Shown piece after piece: positions 20,364 to 31,516 of a stretch of DNA of 64,000 bases (position 1 is the first letter of the stretch; every line of letters starts with the position of its first letter). The stretch comes from Silurus meridionalis. Its lineage: Eukaryota > Chordata > Actinopteri > Siluriformes > Siluridae. Under the pieces are notes generated by a model, which was given only the letters and a program-made list of their open reading frames with translations, did no database searches and was not told where the DNA came from. The position numbers and the translations under genes were made by a program. The stretch is taken from contig NC_060906.1 of NCBI RefSeq assembly GCF_014805685.1, positions 8,138,346 to 8,202,345 on the forward strand, given 5' to 3'.

Positions 20364-20711
20364 CTGATAACAGATCATAAAAGCAATTAGTGGAGACAAA
20401 GATCAGTGTTTGTAAATCTTAGGGTGGCTAATAGCTGGAGAAGATTCAAGTGAGAAAATGTAATGTAAAAAAACCCAAAGCTTAGTAGCTTAGTAGTTAG
20501 GCATTAGACTTTGGATCGGAAGGTAATGAGTTCAAATCCCAGCCACAAAAAGATGGCACTAATGATGCCATAAATGTAAATGTAAAAATGTAAAAAGATC
20601 TTCCTGATGACGTGAACAATACAGCCTGTAAAGTATGGCAGGTCCTCACAAGTATACAAGGATGGTACAAGAAATACATGTGTGTGTGAGAGACTGAGTG
20701 TATGTGTGCAC

Positions 20712-20814
20712 CTCCTGCAACAGCTGGATCTTGTTCTCCAAGACCTCCTGAATGTGGGAGATCTCCTGCCTCTTCTCTTCACCCTGACGCTGCACATCGG
20801 CTCCATTCTGATTC
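20712..20814 (-). CDS. pde4dip: pde4dip coiled-coil exon (LENKIQLLQE)
   Basis: A 103-base exon that starts with one base completing Leu, reads NQNGADVQRQGEEKRQE...VLENKIQLLQE and ends GAG|GTGCAC. The start at the second AG of an ACAGAG acceptor is set by phase, because the first AG would shift the frame. The region upstream of the acceptor is only weakly pyrimidine-rich. It matches human LNSQNEAELRRQ...LLENKIQLLQE. Confidence 0.9.
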
Positions 20815-20900
20815 CTCTGTATTTCTGTTCTGCTTTCGGGTAAAAAGAATTTTCAAACTTTTAGAAGTCTTGATGTGAAGTTTTATATATATTATATTAT

Positions 20901-20903
<3 letters not shown>

Positions 20904-20963
<60 letters not shown>
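20904..20963. repeat. (TA)n microsatellite
   Basis: About 60 bases of pure TA, 90 bases upstream of the acceptor of the exon at 20,814. Confidence 0.97.
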
Positions 20964-20968
<5 letters not shown>

Positions 20969-21388
20969 ATAATCAGACCTTCGATACAATATTTAGGCCT
21001 CATTTTGTGTGGGAGTTTGGTGAGAACTGAAGCCACCTCAGAATTGACATCAGCAATGCTTAAAGCAGCGTCTGATAGACATGTGACTCAATGTTATACA
21101 ACCTAATGGTGTTACACGATGTGTGAGGTCACTGGAAAGTGATTGTACTGAGTCCCTACACAGCTGGCTGCTTTTATGCTAAGATCAATGTGTTACTATG
21201 GTGATTTGTTTAGCGACATGATGGTGTTCATTTTAAAAGAGTGATAGAATCCATCAACGAAATATCACTCAGTGGACTGTTGGCTACTGGTGAAGTGTCT
21301 AATAAAAGTCTGGCACTTATCCTGTGGAATTTTATATCAGCTCATGAGTAGGATCATGAATAAAATGTCTATGTACAGCAGATATACA

Positions 21389-21392
<4 letters not shown>

Positions 21393-21435
<43 letters not shown>
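21393..21435. repeat. (GA)n microsatellite
   Basis: Pure GA run in the intron between 25,035 and 20,814. Confidence 0.97.
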
Positions 21436-21438
<3 letters not shown>

Positions 21439-21866
21439 GGAGAACTTAATTTTAATGCATGTAATTATATATGTGTAGGTCTGGGTATTTGTGTGTCTTT
21501 GCTCTGGAAACTCACTTTACTTATAGGTGCCATTAATGAATAGCTGTAGGAATATTCATAATAATAATAAAAAAAAGCATAATCATTAATACTTTGTACA
21601 TTGTATAAAATAGTCATACTTCACTCTCATATATGCCTCTGTGATAAGATTGTAGTTTTGTAAAATTATTAAGAAATAAAACACTTATAGTGCTTTTATA
21701 GGAAAATAATAATAATAATAAAAAAAGCTTATTTGGTGTGATGTGGTCCAACATTAAACAAATCTATTGATACCACCCTGAAGTCAAAAAGTGTTTTTTT
21801 ACACTTACAGAGGAAAACCCTTAATAGTAGAAAGTAATAAATAGTAGATAGTTGTAGATAATGTAG

Positions 21867-22466
21867 TACTGTATTTTTCGGACTATAAGCCGATACGTTT
21901 TCCCATGTTTAAAAAAACGTTTTTTTTAAACGCATGACGATGCCAAAAGATAAACTTCAGAGAGAAATAGTTGTGAAAGGAAGGAGGAAGACAGTGAACA
22001 ATGACTTTCTTGGTAGGCTACTGTTTAGATACAAGCCGTTGTAACGCGTTGAGTCTGGGTAAAGGGAGAGCTCACTAACTCCAGTTACAACAGAAATCCT
22101 ATAAGCACAGACAGGTTTCCAAAACTTGTGCTTTTTTATTTTTCTTGGCAACAGAGTTACGGGTTAGTCAAAGAAACTTAGAAATGAGCATCAGAAAATA
22201 ATAAGGACATAATCCTCGGTCTTGCACACATGCAGTAATAGCGGAAAAATGCAGTGGCATGCTATTCCCAAAATACCGCTCTGCTCTTAAAGGAGCCACA
22301 ACATATTTCACCGGTTACACTGTGTAACAGACACTGTCTTTCGTTAAAGACTGTGTAAAGTTAATTAGTTTCAGTGTAGGCTTATTTATGTTCAAAATAA
22401 AAATATTTGTAAAATTTAGTGGTGCGGCTTATATATGGGTGCGCTTTATAGTCCGAAATTACGGTA
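21867..22466. mobile_element. MITE with 'cggactataa' terminal inverted repeats
   Basis: The left end TACTGTATTTTTCGGACTATAAG is mirrored by the right end CTTTATAGTCCGAAATTACGGTA. It is about 600 bases with no ORF. This terminal sequence is widespread in fish genomes; superfamily not assigned. Confidence 0.8.
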
Positions 22467-22479
22467 ATAGATAGTTTTC

Positions 22480-23106
22480 ACATATTCGTACCGAAATTCT
22501 TTGGTACAGTGCTTTGTGCGGAACATGCTTAAAATCTGAGTTTCCTCCGGAACACATTAAGTGCCGGACTGCACGTGTGTTTAGTCTCTGTCTTGCACTT
22601 TCAGCACTTTTTTTAAAATAATTGTTAAACTTGAGAACATACACAACAATGCCAAGGATATAAAAAAGAAAGAGTTAGCACAGTGTCACTGTGGGTACTC
22701 ACTCCATACAGCAAATAATACATACAGGATTTATTGTGCGTTGTTTTGTGCATTCCCTGAATCGTTAAAGATCCTGCCTTCGCCAATGCTAGCAATATAG
22801 ATTCATTAGCATTTTATGGACATCTTAATATACATACAATAACACTTATATACACACTTATATACACATCTAAATTACACAAATGTAAACTATTTAAGAG
22901 TATTTTGTTTAAAATTGTTTTAAAAATGTAAACTGTTGATGTTGATGTTCACAAATGTTTATACGGATAAACCGCGTTAATAAAAAAACAACAAGCAATT
23001 TTATGTTTTGTATTTCTTCCCCCCAACTGTACTGAAATAGTACCGAACCGTGACTGAAAAACCAAGGTCTGTACCGAACCATACATTTTGTGGTACACCC
23101 CTAGTA
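22480..23106. mobile_element. Probable hAT-like DNA transposon remnant
   Basis: The right end (GTACCGAACCATACATTTTG then TGGTACACCCCTA) has the look of fish hAT termini, and a diverged GTACCGAAATTC lies at the left. There is no ORF. The left boundary is uncertain. Confidence 0.45.
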
Positions 23107-23450
23107 GATAGTAGTAAACTGTAGATAGTAACAAATAGTAAAAGATAGTAGACACAAATAGATAGCAGATAGTAAGATTGTAGGTAGTAATAGATATGAG
23201 ATATGAGATAGTTATAGATAGAAATAAATAGTAGATAGTAATAGATAGAAGTGAGTAATAGATTGTAGATAGTAATAGATAATAGATAGTATATAGAAAT
23301 AGATAGTTATAAATAGTAGATAGTAATAGACTGTAGATAGTTTTAGATAGTAGATAACAATAAATAGTAGATCGTAATAGACTGTGGATAGTAATAGATA
23401 ATAGATCTTAGATAGAAATAGATAGTATAAATGTTAGATAGTAATTTGTC
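23100..23450. repeat. Degenerate minisatellite of GATAGTAATAGATAGTA type
   Basis: About 350 bases of imperfect tandem TAGATAGTA/AATAGATAG units with a composition skewed to A, G and T. Confidence 0.85.
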
Positions 23451-23589
23451 AATAGTAGGACATTTTATGGTTGTATTTAATGGTATGGAACATCTGCAAA
23501 AGAAGTATTTGTAGCCATTTAGGACATAAATGGACGAACACTAGTGACATTGCACCAAGCACAGTACAGATATTATAGTGTTTATATGT

Positions 23590-23845
23590 TTATACACTAT
23601 GTGGACAATGATTTGTGGACACCTCAACATAAGATTTGTATGTGATTTATAAACATCCCTTCCCACATAAATAAGGTTCAATGTCTTGCTGGAAAACGTT
23701 TTGGGCTCGTAGTTCATGTGAAGGGAAAATGTAATGCTACTGCACCCATCTGTACAACTCTGTCATAACAATTTGGGCAAGAAACTTATACAGCTGGAAA
23801 AGTCAGGTGTCCCAATACTTTTGTCCACAAGATGCATACTATGCT
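23590..23845. mobile_element. Tc1-like MITE, deleted
   Basis: It begins ACACTATGTGGACAATGATT and ends GGTGTCCCAATACTTTTGTCC, with AACATCCCTTCCCACATAAA inside. Same family as at 39,115-39,550. From 23,850 to 25,030 is AT-rich sequence with a (CT)n tract at 24,231-24,290 and no gene signal. Confidence 0.7.
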
Positions 23846-24224
23846 CTGCTTAAATACTTGATCCTGAATGTCTGGATGATGTGAGTTAAACCATTAAACC
23901 TGTCAGATTAATCAGTGTTTTGAATAAATTTTAGGCCCTATAAACATCTGGAAACATAGTAACATACACTTACAGTCACATACAAAGTGCGAGCGCTATT
24001 GTAAACATTTACTAATGACCTTAGTGAGCTAAATGAAGGATTTTTTTTTCACTGTTGTTTAACCTGTCTGGTGAATATGGTGATTTTGATAAATGAGTCA
24101 AGGCACAAGATAAATGTGATGAGAAGAAAATGTTATAACCAAAAATATTACAAAAAACAGATTCAGGAGTTAACAGCTACATTATCAATACAGATGTGGC
24201 ACAAAGACATATAATTCACACACC

Positions 24225-24272
<48 letters not shown>

Positions 24273-25034
24273 CTCTCTCTCATTCTCTCATAATGAATTA
24301 TTAAAATTCATTGATAAAATCACAATATTTCAATGTCTAATTTAATTCATTATTATTCTGTATATAAAACATCTAGTTCAGTCAGTTTTGCACTGCAAAC
24401 TTTAATGACAGTTTTTGCATGTCAATGCTAGAAAGTGGGCATGGTATAAACGGGATTAGCATTACACCAATTTAACGCACTCAGATTCACGCCGGGCCGT
24501 TATTCACTCTTGCATCATGCATAAACAATTTCCAGGTAGCTGTGTATTAAAATATAAGTAAGAGGTAATCCTTGTTCATTTACCAGCATTAACTTCAAGC
24601 TCTCATGTTCTGTATGCAGTGCAAAACTGAGTGAATGGTTAGTTATTTTGTATATACAGTTTATGGCTTGTTAGAGCTACAATTCTGCTGCTTTAAAACA
24701 TACACAGAGATTAAGTAGTTTAATAAGATGATATTTATTTGTATGATAATGTGTATGTGTGAATTGTGGGTGTCTATATCATGTCTCTATTACTAATAAA
24801 ACTGTGTCAACTCTGTTTGCCCCAGCTTATTTATCAAAATTCATCATATGAGTTAAACGACATGCAAAAATCACTTATTGATTTTAGAAATTCAAGTAAT
24901 GTTCACAGTAGATGTCTGATTACTGTTTTTTGTACTACCTGAACAACTTGTTCAACGATGTGACCTTCCAGCCAATCAGAAACCAGTATTCAAACTGTAG
25001 TTATCTTACTCCCAAACACTAATTCAGTACTTAC

Positions 25035-25111
25035 AGAGCCTTGTCAAGCTGCTGCTGTCTCTCTAGTAGCTCTTGCTTCAAGCTCCCCACCTCAACCTTC
25101 AGCTCAATGTT
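25035..25111 (-). CDS. pde4dip: pde4dip coiled-coil exon (NIELKVEV)
   Basis: A 77-base exon with acceptor CTTTGCAG and consensus donor CT|GTAAGT. It reads NIELKVEVGSLKQELLERQ and then QQLDKA, ending two bases into a codon. It continues the coiled coil right after CM1 and is close to human NIELKVEVESLKRELQDK. The next exon supplies the third base of a Leu codon. Confidence 0.93.
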
Positions 25112-25659
25112 CTGCAAAGCAAATACAACCAATCACAAATCATCACTTAAATATATTATGCCAATGAATTAAGTGCACATTTATTTCAAACAAGCATTTA
25201 AATACACATGAACTGCAATCCCAAGCAATTATATTTCACAATTTATGCAGGTTTTGTTTTTTGCTAAAGTTAAAATGGATTCTCTAAAGCTGCAGTGTAT
25301 TTTAGACTAATGTGTATTATTTATTAGGGTTCTAATGAATGTTATTGCTGTTTACTTCAGCTCTGTGCACTATGTACAGTCTCCTGGGTGTAAGGTGGGA
25401 CAAAAATAGCAGGACAGACAGTAGCCACCTGCTCCTACCCTTCCACAAGCTTGCTCTGTGTCTCCTAGTCTTGCTAATTCACTCCTACAGCTGCAATCCA
25501 GAATAACGCTCATGTTGCTAGCTCGTATATAGCGCATGTGGGTCAGTGGGACATTCTTTTTTCACAACCTAATAGAGTTTACAAAGTTCCAGCAAAAAGA
25601 GCGTGTCTCTATTTACTATGGAGACACTCGTAATAAAAAATTGTGTACTTTTCAGTGTA

Positions 25660-26340
25660 CTTTAGTATATAATTGTGAATGCAAAGTGTGTAATTTGTAT
25701 GTCAATGCAAAGTGTGTACTTTCTATATAGTATGAATACAGTGTGTACTTTGTATGTGTGTAAATGCAAAGTGTGTACTTTTTGTGTGGATGCAGCGTGT
25801 GTACTTTATATATGTGTAAATGCAGTGTGTACTTTCTATATATGTGTGAATACAGAGTGTGTACTTTGTATACATGTGAATGAAAAGTGTGTACTTTTTA
25901 TATATAAGTGTGAATACAGAGTGTGTACTTTGTATATGTGTGTTTAGTGAATGCCGTGTGTACTTTTTATATATGAGTGTGAATACACAATCTGTAATTT
26001 GTATACATGTGAATGAAAAGTGTGTACTTTTTATATATGTGTGAATGCAGAGTGTGTACTTTGTATACATGTGTGTGTACTTTTTATATATAAGTGTGAA
26101 TACAGAGTGTGTACTTTGTATACGTGTGAATGAAAAGTGTGTACTTTTTATATATGAGTGTGAATACACAGTCTGTAATTTGTATACATGTGAATAAAAA
26201 GTGTGTACTTATTATATTAAAAGTCTGAATACAGAGTGTGTACTTTGTATACGTGTGTAGTGAATGCCGTGTGTACTTTTTATATATAAGTGTGAATGCA
26301 GAATGTGTACTTTATATATAAGTGGGAATAAAGTGTCTAC
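25660..26340. repeat. Long degenerate minisatellite next to the CM1 exon
   Basis: About 20 imperfect units of roughly 30-36 bases, each with GTGTGTACTTT followed by GTATACATGTGAATG-like sequence. It lies wholly in the intron between 26,345 and 25,111, starting within a few bases of the CM1 exon donor. Many open frames across it are an effect of the repeat. Confidence 0.92.
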
Positions 26341-26344
26341 TGAC

Positions 26345-26502
26345 CTTCCTGTGAACATCCTCTCTGCTGCCATCTTCACACTTTCCCTGAATCCTTTCCT
26401 CCAAAAAGTAGATGCGCAGCTTCAGGCTGAAGTTCTCCTTCTTCAGGTCGTTGAGGTGCTGCGAGATGGTGCGAAAGCCGTTACACGTCATTCTCTGTTT
26501 CC
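26345..26502 (-). CDS. pde4dip: pde4dip CM1 exon with proximal start codon
   Basis: This exon encodes the centrosomin motif 1 (Cnn_1N), which binds and activates gamma-tubulin ring complexes. The core HLNDLKKENFSLKLRIYFLEER is followed by IQGKCEDGSREDVHRK and the donor AAG|GTCAGT. Two upstream forms are possible. In one, translation starts at the ATG at 26,491-26,489 (MTCNGFRTISQ, like human MSNGYRTLSQ). In the other, the distal exon splices to an internal acceptor (TCGCAG|CAC), so the exon begins at 26,458. Both give phase 0 at HLN. A CCCCCGCAG at 26,511-26,503 could be an acceptor for a 5' untranslated exon, so position 26,502 as the exon start is a guess. The next exon continues as NIELKVEV. 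Confidence 0.93.
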
Positions 26503-26639
26503 CTGCGGGGGCCTTGGACCCCTCATCGTTACACCATGCTGTCTCAGGAATTCTCAAGAACGAATTAGACTATTCTACAAAATGCTGACACATATACACA
26601 AACAATCAGACACACTCAAGAAAGCAAAAAAAGAAACTA

Positions 26640-26700
26640 ATAATTAACTATGGATAAGGGCATCTGCCAAATGCCCCAAATCTAAATGTAAATACTAATT
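26640..26700. mobile_element. SINE/LINE tail fragment
   Basis: TGGATAAGGGCATCTGCCAA followed by ATGCCCCAAATCTAAATGTA is a common fish retroposon 3' end. Confidence 0.55.
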
Positions 26701-26921
26701 AATCTTGAGTAGATCAGTGTCAACAACAACACTGTGCTGCGAGTTAGAGGAATCTCCTGCTCTGAAAAGTTTGTTGTATTCGGTGTGTGTGTGGGTGTAT
26801 GTGTGTATGGAGGTGGTGGTGGTGGTGGGTGGGGGGCTGGATGGGTTGAGGAGGGGTGGCAGGGTGTGTTACTATCTTTAACCTGAGAATTTATGCCAGG
26901 CATGAGCAGTGCCGTGAGGGG

Positions 26922-26923
<2 letters not shown>

Positions 26924-26968
<45 letters not shown>
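26924..26968. repeat. (CA)n microsatellite
   Basis: Pure CA run in the 14.6 kb intron between the CM1 exon and the distal exons. Confidence 0.97.
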
Positions 26969-26976
<8 letters not shown>

Positions 26977-27084
26977 ACACGCAACTGGTGTTAGCTGATC
27001 CTGTTATTAAACCCACCAGCTCTCACAGGAGACAACTGGATGTTGGGGCACACACTCTTTTCATCTCTTACTCCTTCACCAATA

Positions 27085-27470
27085 CTGCATATGTGTTGGT
27101 ATTGGGACACCTAACTTTTCCAGCCATGTGTGGTTCTTCCTCAAATTGTTACCACGAAGTTGATCGCATGAAATTTTACCTTTAAACCTGTTTATAGCAT
27201 CATAATGTCTCTGTGCACAAAGCTTGCTCCTTTAAGATTTGTTTTTTGTGGGTTTCAAGTTAATGGAAGATCTTGAGTGGCCTGTTATAGAACTCTCAAT
27301 CCTAAAGAACATCTTTAGGATGAATGTGAACACTGACTGCACCCCAGGCCTCCTCACCTCACATAAATCAATAGCTGACTTTACTAACACCCTTGTGGCT
27401 GAATGAACATTAATCTTCACAAAATTTAGTGGAACATCTTCCCACTTCCCCAGAGTGGTGGTTTAATAAC
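27085..27470. mobile_element. Tc1-like element copy
   Basis: TATTGGGACACCTAACTTTTCC, AGCATCATAATGTCTCTGTG, then GAATGTGAACACTGACTGCA and TAGTGGAACATCTTCCCACT. The transposase is decayed. Confidence 0.75.
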
Positions 27471-27509
27471 AGTGAATGGGCACTGAAGGTGGAATTGTTG
27501 GTATCATAT

Positions 27510-27770
27510 CAGCACATAATATTGATTATCTCATTACAGTGGCACCTGTTAAGGGGTGAAATATATTAGGCAGCAAATGACCAGAACAAGTTTGTAAAGT
27601 TGACTTGTTGAGAAACTGGGCAAGTGCAATGTGCGATCTGAGTGACTTTGACCAAGCGCCAAACTGTGATGTTTGGATGACAGGGTCCGAGCATCGGACT
27701 GAAAAATTTGCTGAAAATGTGGCTTCATGCTGGTTATAATGAAATATCTGATGCAGAGATTGTGGAAAAA
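27510..27770 (+). mobile_element. Second Tc1-like family, 5' fragment
   Basis: CAGTGGCACCTGTTAAGGGG, TATTAGGCAGCAAATGACC and a GAGTGACTTTGACCAAGCGCC stretch match the start of a fish Tc1-type element that also left a remnant at 44,730-45,165. Confidence 0.7.
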
Positions 27771-27959
27771 CCTGACCTTTATTTAATATGGTCCACTACT
27801 TTGGACCACCCTATAACATTTTTTATTTATCTGTTTGTTTGTTCAGTTTATTAGTGTTCTTACAAGCGTCTCTGGCCATGAGGGGGCAGTATGGCATTAA
27901 AAAGTGATGGGTAAATAAATAAATAATTATACAGTATATGTGTATGGATATATGAAACA

Positions 27960-28135
27960 GGCCCTGTCAGACAGGAGCGCTGGGTTATTTTTTACGAAGC
28001 ATCTTGTTTCAGCTGTCAGTGTGGAATTCCAGTCTGGGATCGCTCCCTTAACATCAGTCTAGTAAGCAGCGAAAGCGACTAACCCTTTTATCAGACATCA
28101 AGGCAAAGAAGGTCATGGAAACGGCTTTATGTGAG
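27960..28135. promoter_or_regulatory. Candidate conserved noncoding element
   Basis: A unique, repeat-free block with a higher GC content than its surroundings, inside the 14.6 kb intron. Conservation cannot be judged from one sequence, so the call is a guess from composition and position. Confidence 0.25.
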
Positions 28136-28437
28136 CCTGAATTAAAAAAAAAAAATCCTATTCACATGCACAATATCAATCAATGAATAATCATTTGGAC
28201 ATCAGTTGCAAGACTTGAGCTGTTTTGGTGGATTTTCCAAAACAGCTCAAAGCAACTTCCACTGCCGTAACAACAGAATAAAAACACACCAGCTTTAAAA
28301 AAAAAAAACAGCTTGTATTTTTTCCAGTTTGTCAAATAGACCAGAAACACCATTTTGATGTCTTTATTAAGCATAGATGATTAATAAGTAAAGGATATGT
28401 CACATCTCGAATAATAGACAAAGTAAAGCCATTTGTT

Positions 28438-28438
<1 letters not shown>

Positions 28439-28483
<45 letters not shown>
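28439..28483. repeat. (GT)n microsatellite
   Basis: Pure GT run. Confidence 0.97.
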
Positions 28484-28486
<3 letters not shown>

Positions 28487-28839
28487 GTTTTATAATTCTG
28501 TCTCTGTCTGGCTTTAATCAAATCCCAGAACAATAAAAAGGAGAGGTTTGCTCTGCTTGATTCAGCCACAGACTGTGATCTTTTCAAGCTCTTCAGATAT
28601 AATCATGTGACTTCATAGCTTATGACATCACAAGATAAGAATTACGCCATTTCAATGGAATGTAATCAGGATTACTGACGATCACGTCTTCATACTTTAT
28701 TTTTTGATCCAAAATAATCATTGAAGCGCCAAAACCTCTCTTTTTCCCCCAATCGAAGATGTGTATTTCAAGTCATGTGACTTTATTGTCATTTAAAGGC
28801 AAATGTGCATTTTTCTTGTTACATGTACATTCCATTAGG

Positions 28840-28960
28840 AAGCTGGGGATTAGGAAGCAGTCAGAGTACATGGTCAAGATTGGCAGCTTGGCAATACAGG
28901 GGGCCTTTCAATCAATAAACCAGAGCCTTAACCACTGAACTACTACTTCCCAACCGGCCA
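28840..28960 (-). mobile_element. SINE fragment, reverse orientation
   Basis: GGCAGCTTGGCAATACAGGG and CCTTAACCACTGAACTACTAC are a diverged reverse copy of the V-SINE-like family. Confidence 0.55.
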
Positions 28961-29743
28961 TATACAATGGAATTGCTCTATAAAATAACAAACAAACTCA
29001 AGATAAAACTTCAGAAGAGTCCAATACACCGGAGTACATAAAGTGCATGTGTGCAAACAACAAACACAATACTGTAATATTGATACAATGCAGTATGCAG
29101 AGCAGTACAATACTGTATATTTAAACGTTTGGCGACGATTTAGCCGAACTTATTTAAGCATTTGTTAATTATTTAAGCATAATTTACTCGTTTTTTAAAT
29201 TTACAATTATTTTAAAAGCAGAATGATCAGCCAATACATGACGAACATTAAAATAAATCTCATAGTTGGTTCTTTATGAATGATATGTTGATACATGTGA
29301 CTCTAATTCCATATACTCTGTTTTCATATGTAAAAATTGCCTGTTTTAGGAGCGCTTTTATTTTTACATGTTCTTGTTAATAATTGGTCAAAAAGATTTA
29401 AGTGAGAGCATTAAATTAGTTTTATGTCTACTAATACAGGCTTCTTGTAAATATCTTTTACATATAAAATACTCAGAAGCAGAGAAATCTCACAATGAAC
29501 AAATAATCATATATCTAAATATTTATTTGATATAAACGAATAAATGAACATTTCCACCTCTAGGAGCTAAAAAATACATACAAATGTCCTCTCTCCTTTT
29601 TGAACTGAGCGGATGCCCTCGCCAGATGTTGGAAAATTCCGAAAAGCAGACAATTATGCAAAAGAAACAGCTTTTATCCACCAATGAGAGCATCCCGAAC
29701 TGTACACAAGATACAACCTCGTTCTGTTCTGGCTGATCTTTCC

Positions 29744-29744
29744 T

Positions 29745-29801
<57 letters not shown>

Positions 29802-29803
29802 CA
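29744..29803. repeat. (AATC)n microsatellite
   Basis: About 15 tetranucleotide units. The next 300 bases (29,800-30,120) are extremely AT-rich with no other feature. Confidence 0.97.
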
Positions 29804-30116
29804 AATCAATTAAATTGTAATTCACATTATTAATTATTTATTATTATATAAAAATGAATACACAAAATAATAATAGTAATAATAATAATAATAACTGAAT
29901 TAATTACGTGATCTCTTTTAAAAAATGTTCTATAAAAATTCTATAAAAAATAAAATCAAATATTTTTAATATATATATTTTTTTTAATAAAATGAAAAAA
30001 AAATACATTTAATTATTGAATTAAAATAATTTCATTTAATTGAAATTTATTTATAATCTCTTCTTGAAAACAGACATTCATTTGATTAAAAAATATTTTC
30101 ATTTCATTTCAGTTCA

Positions 30117-30119
<3 letters not shown>

Positions 30120-30183
<64 letters not shown>
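30120..30183. repeat. (TA)n microsatellite
   Basis: Pure TA run at the end of an AT-rich stretch. Confidence 0.97.
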
Positions 30184-30186
<3 letters not shown>

Positions 30187-31030
30187 CAATTCAAATGCTC
30201 CAAAGAATGTGTTTATGAACAAAAACGTATATAATAAAAAAAGGTCAAAGCTCAGCGAGTGTCTCAAACCAAATCCAGAAGCTATAACATTAGCTGCAGT
30301 TTTACAGTGCAGTAAAACGGTCTTGTTTGAGGGTGATGTCTGTGTTTATGTCAGTTTTCCTGTGCTGCTGTTTTTTGAATTTCCTAAAGGGCATGGTACA
30401 CGTGTTCATGTTAAAAAGGCACATTGACAGCCTGAGTCTTTATTGAATGGCAGTGTAAATCAGGCAGAAAATGGCTGGTGAACATGTGACGGGGCGGAGC
30501 AGCAATGGTTTGTATAGCATAATAGAAGTATTCAGGTATAACTGATTCTGTATTTGCAGTTGCACCATGATCCTGGGTTTGCAGTGTATACACAAAATGT
30601 AGTGCAATGTCATTAACAGCCACATGACCTAATGTATTTATGTACAGTACTACTGTATAAAGTATTCAGTCACAGTTTAATATCTCTCAGTTGTCCACAT
30701 TACATGAAACATATCAATGTTCCATGTTACTTTTTTCATGCTGACTACGATTTTGTGGCAAACAATAAGACGAATGACATGATTCATCCTCAATAATATT
30801 GTTTTTCTTCTTTTGTCCTTTCTTCTCTGCAACCTTTACCCCCGTTTCTCTATCATTTTGGTGGGTAAATTGCTCACAGATGTGGTGGCAGGGGAGAGTG
30901 CCAGTAGTGTGTGTTTGTAAATGTGTGTGTGCAGAACGCAGTTCTGAGGCCTTTACCATTTTGCCAGCATCTTACTGAGAAAGGGTTGGGGGTAGCTTTT
31001 CCGAAGAGTGTGCCAGCTGCTCCGTGGTGT

Positions 31031-31086
<56 letters not shown>
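31031..31086. repeat. (CA)n microsatellite with a nearby GT-rich tract
   Basis: A (CA)n here faces a long GT/GCGT-rich tract at 31,193-31,259 about 110 bases away. The two are complementary, so the transcript could fold back. Confidence 0.95.
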
Positions 31087-31089
<3 letters not shown>

Positions 31090-31464
31090 AACATTTACAC
31101 ACAGCAAAACACAGTGCAGATTGAAAAACAGAGTCTGACTCAGACACCCACACCCTTGTTCCTGCAGTGTCGGAGTCAAGCGTCTGTGTATACATGTGTG
31201 TGTGTGCGCGTGTGCGCGTGTGTGCGTGTGTGTGCGTGTGTGTGTGTGTATGTGTGTGTTTTGGGAAGGTTTGCACGGAGAAGGCGTGGACACACTCCGG
31301 GGACTTACGGCTGTCTTAAAATCTGTTGTTGGAGACTATCTGAATAAAAAAAAAAAACCTGACACACCAAAGTGACTTGGAAGAGCTTCAGCGGAAATGC
31401 TTCATACATCTGGTACTCAAACACAGCACAATAGCCATTATTTGTCTCCCTCATCACTGTTTTC

Positions 31465-31516
31465 TTCTTCTTCTTCTTCTTCTTCTTCTTCTTCTTCTTC
31501 TTCTTCTTCTTCTTCT
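31465..31516. repeat. (CTT)n microsatellite
   Basis: About 17 CTT units. The stretch 31,520-34,190 shows no gene and only minor low complexity, for example (TTCTG)n near 33,362. Confidence 0.97.

Noticed and set aside
25723..26169. 148-codon open frame, minus strand, Thr/Ser/Tyr/His-rich repeats
   Set aside because: It lies wholly within the degenerate minisatellite and the repeats stay open in several frames. No start context or splice support.
30874..31293. 139-codon minus frame rich in His/Thr and Val/Cys
   Set aside because: Translation of CA/GT microsatellites.
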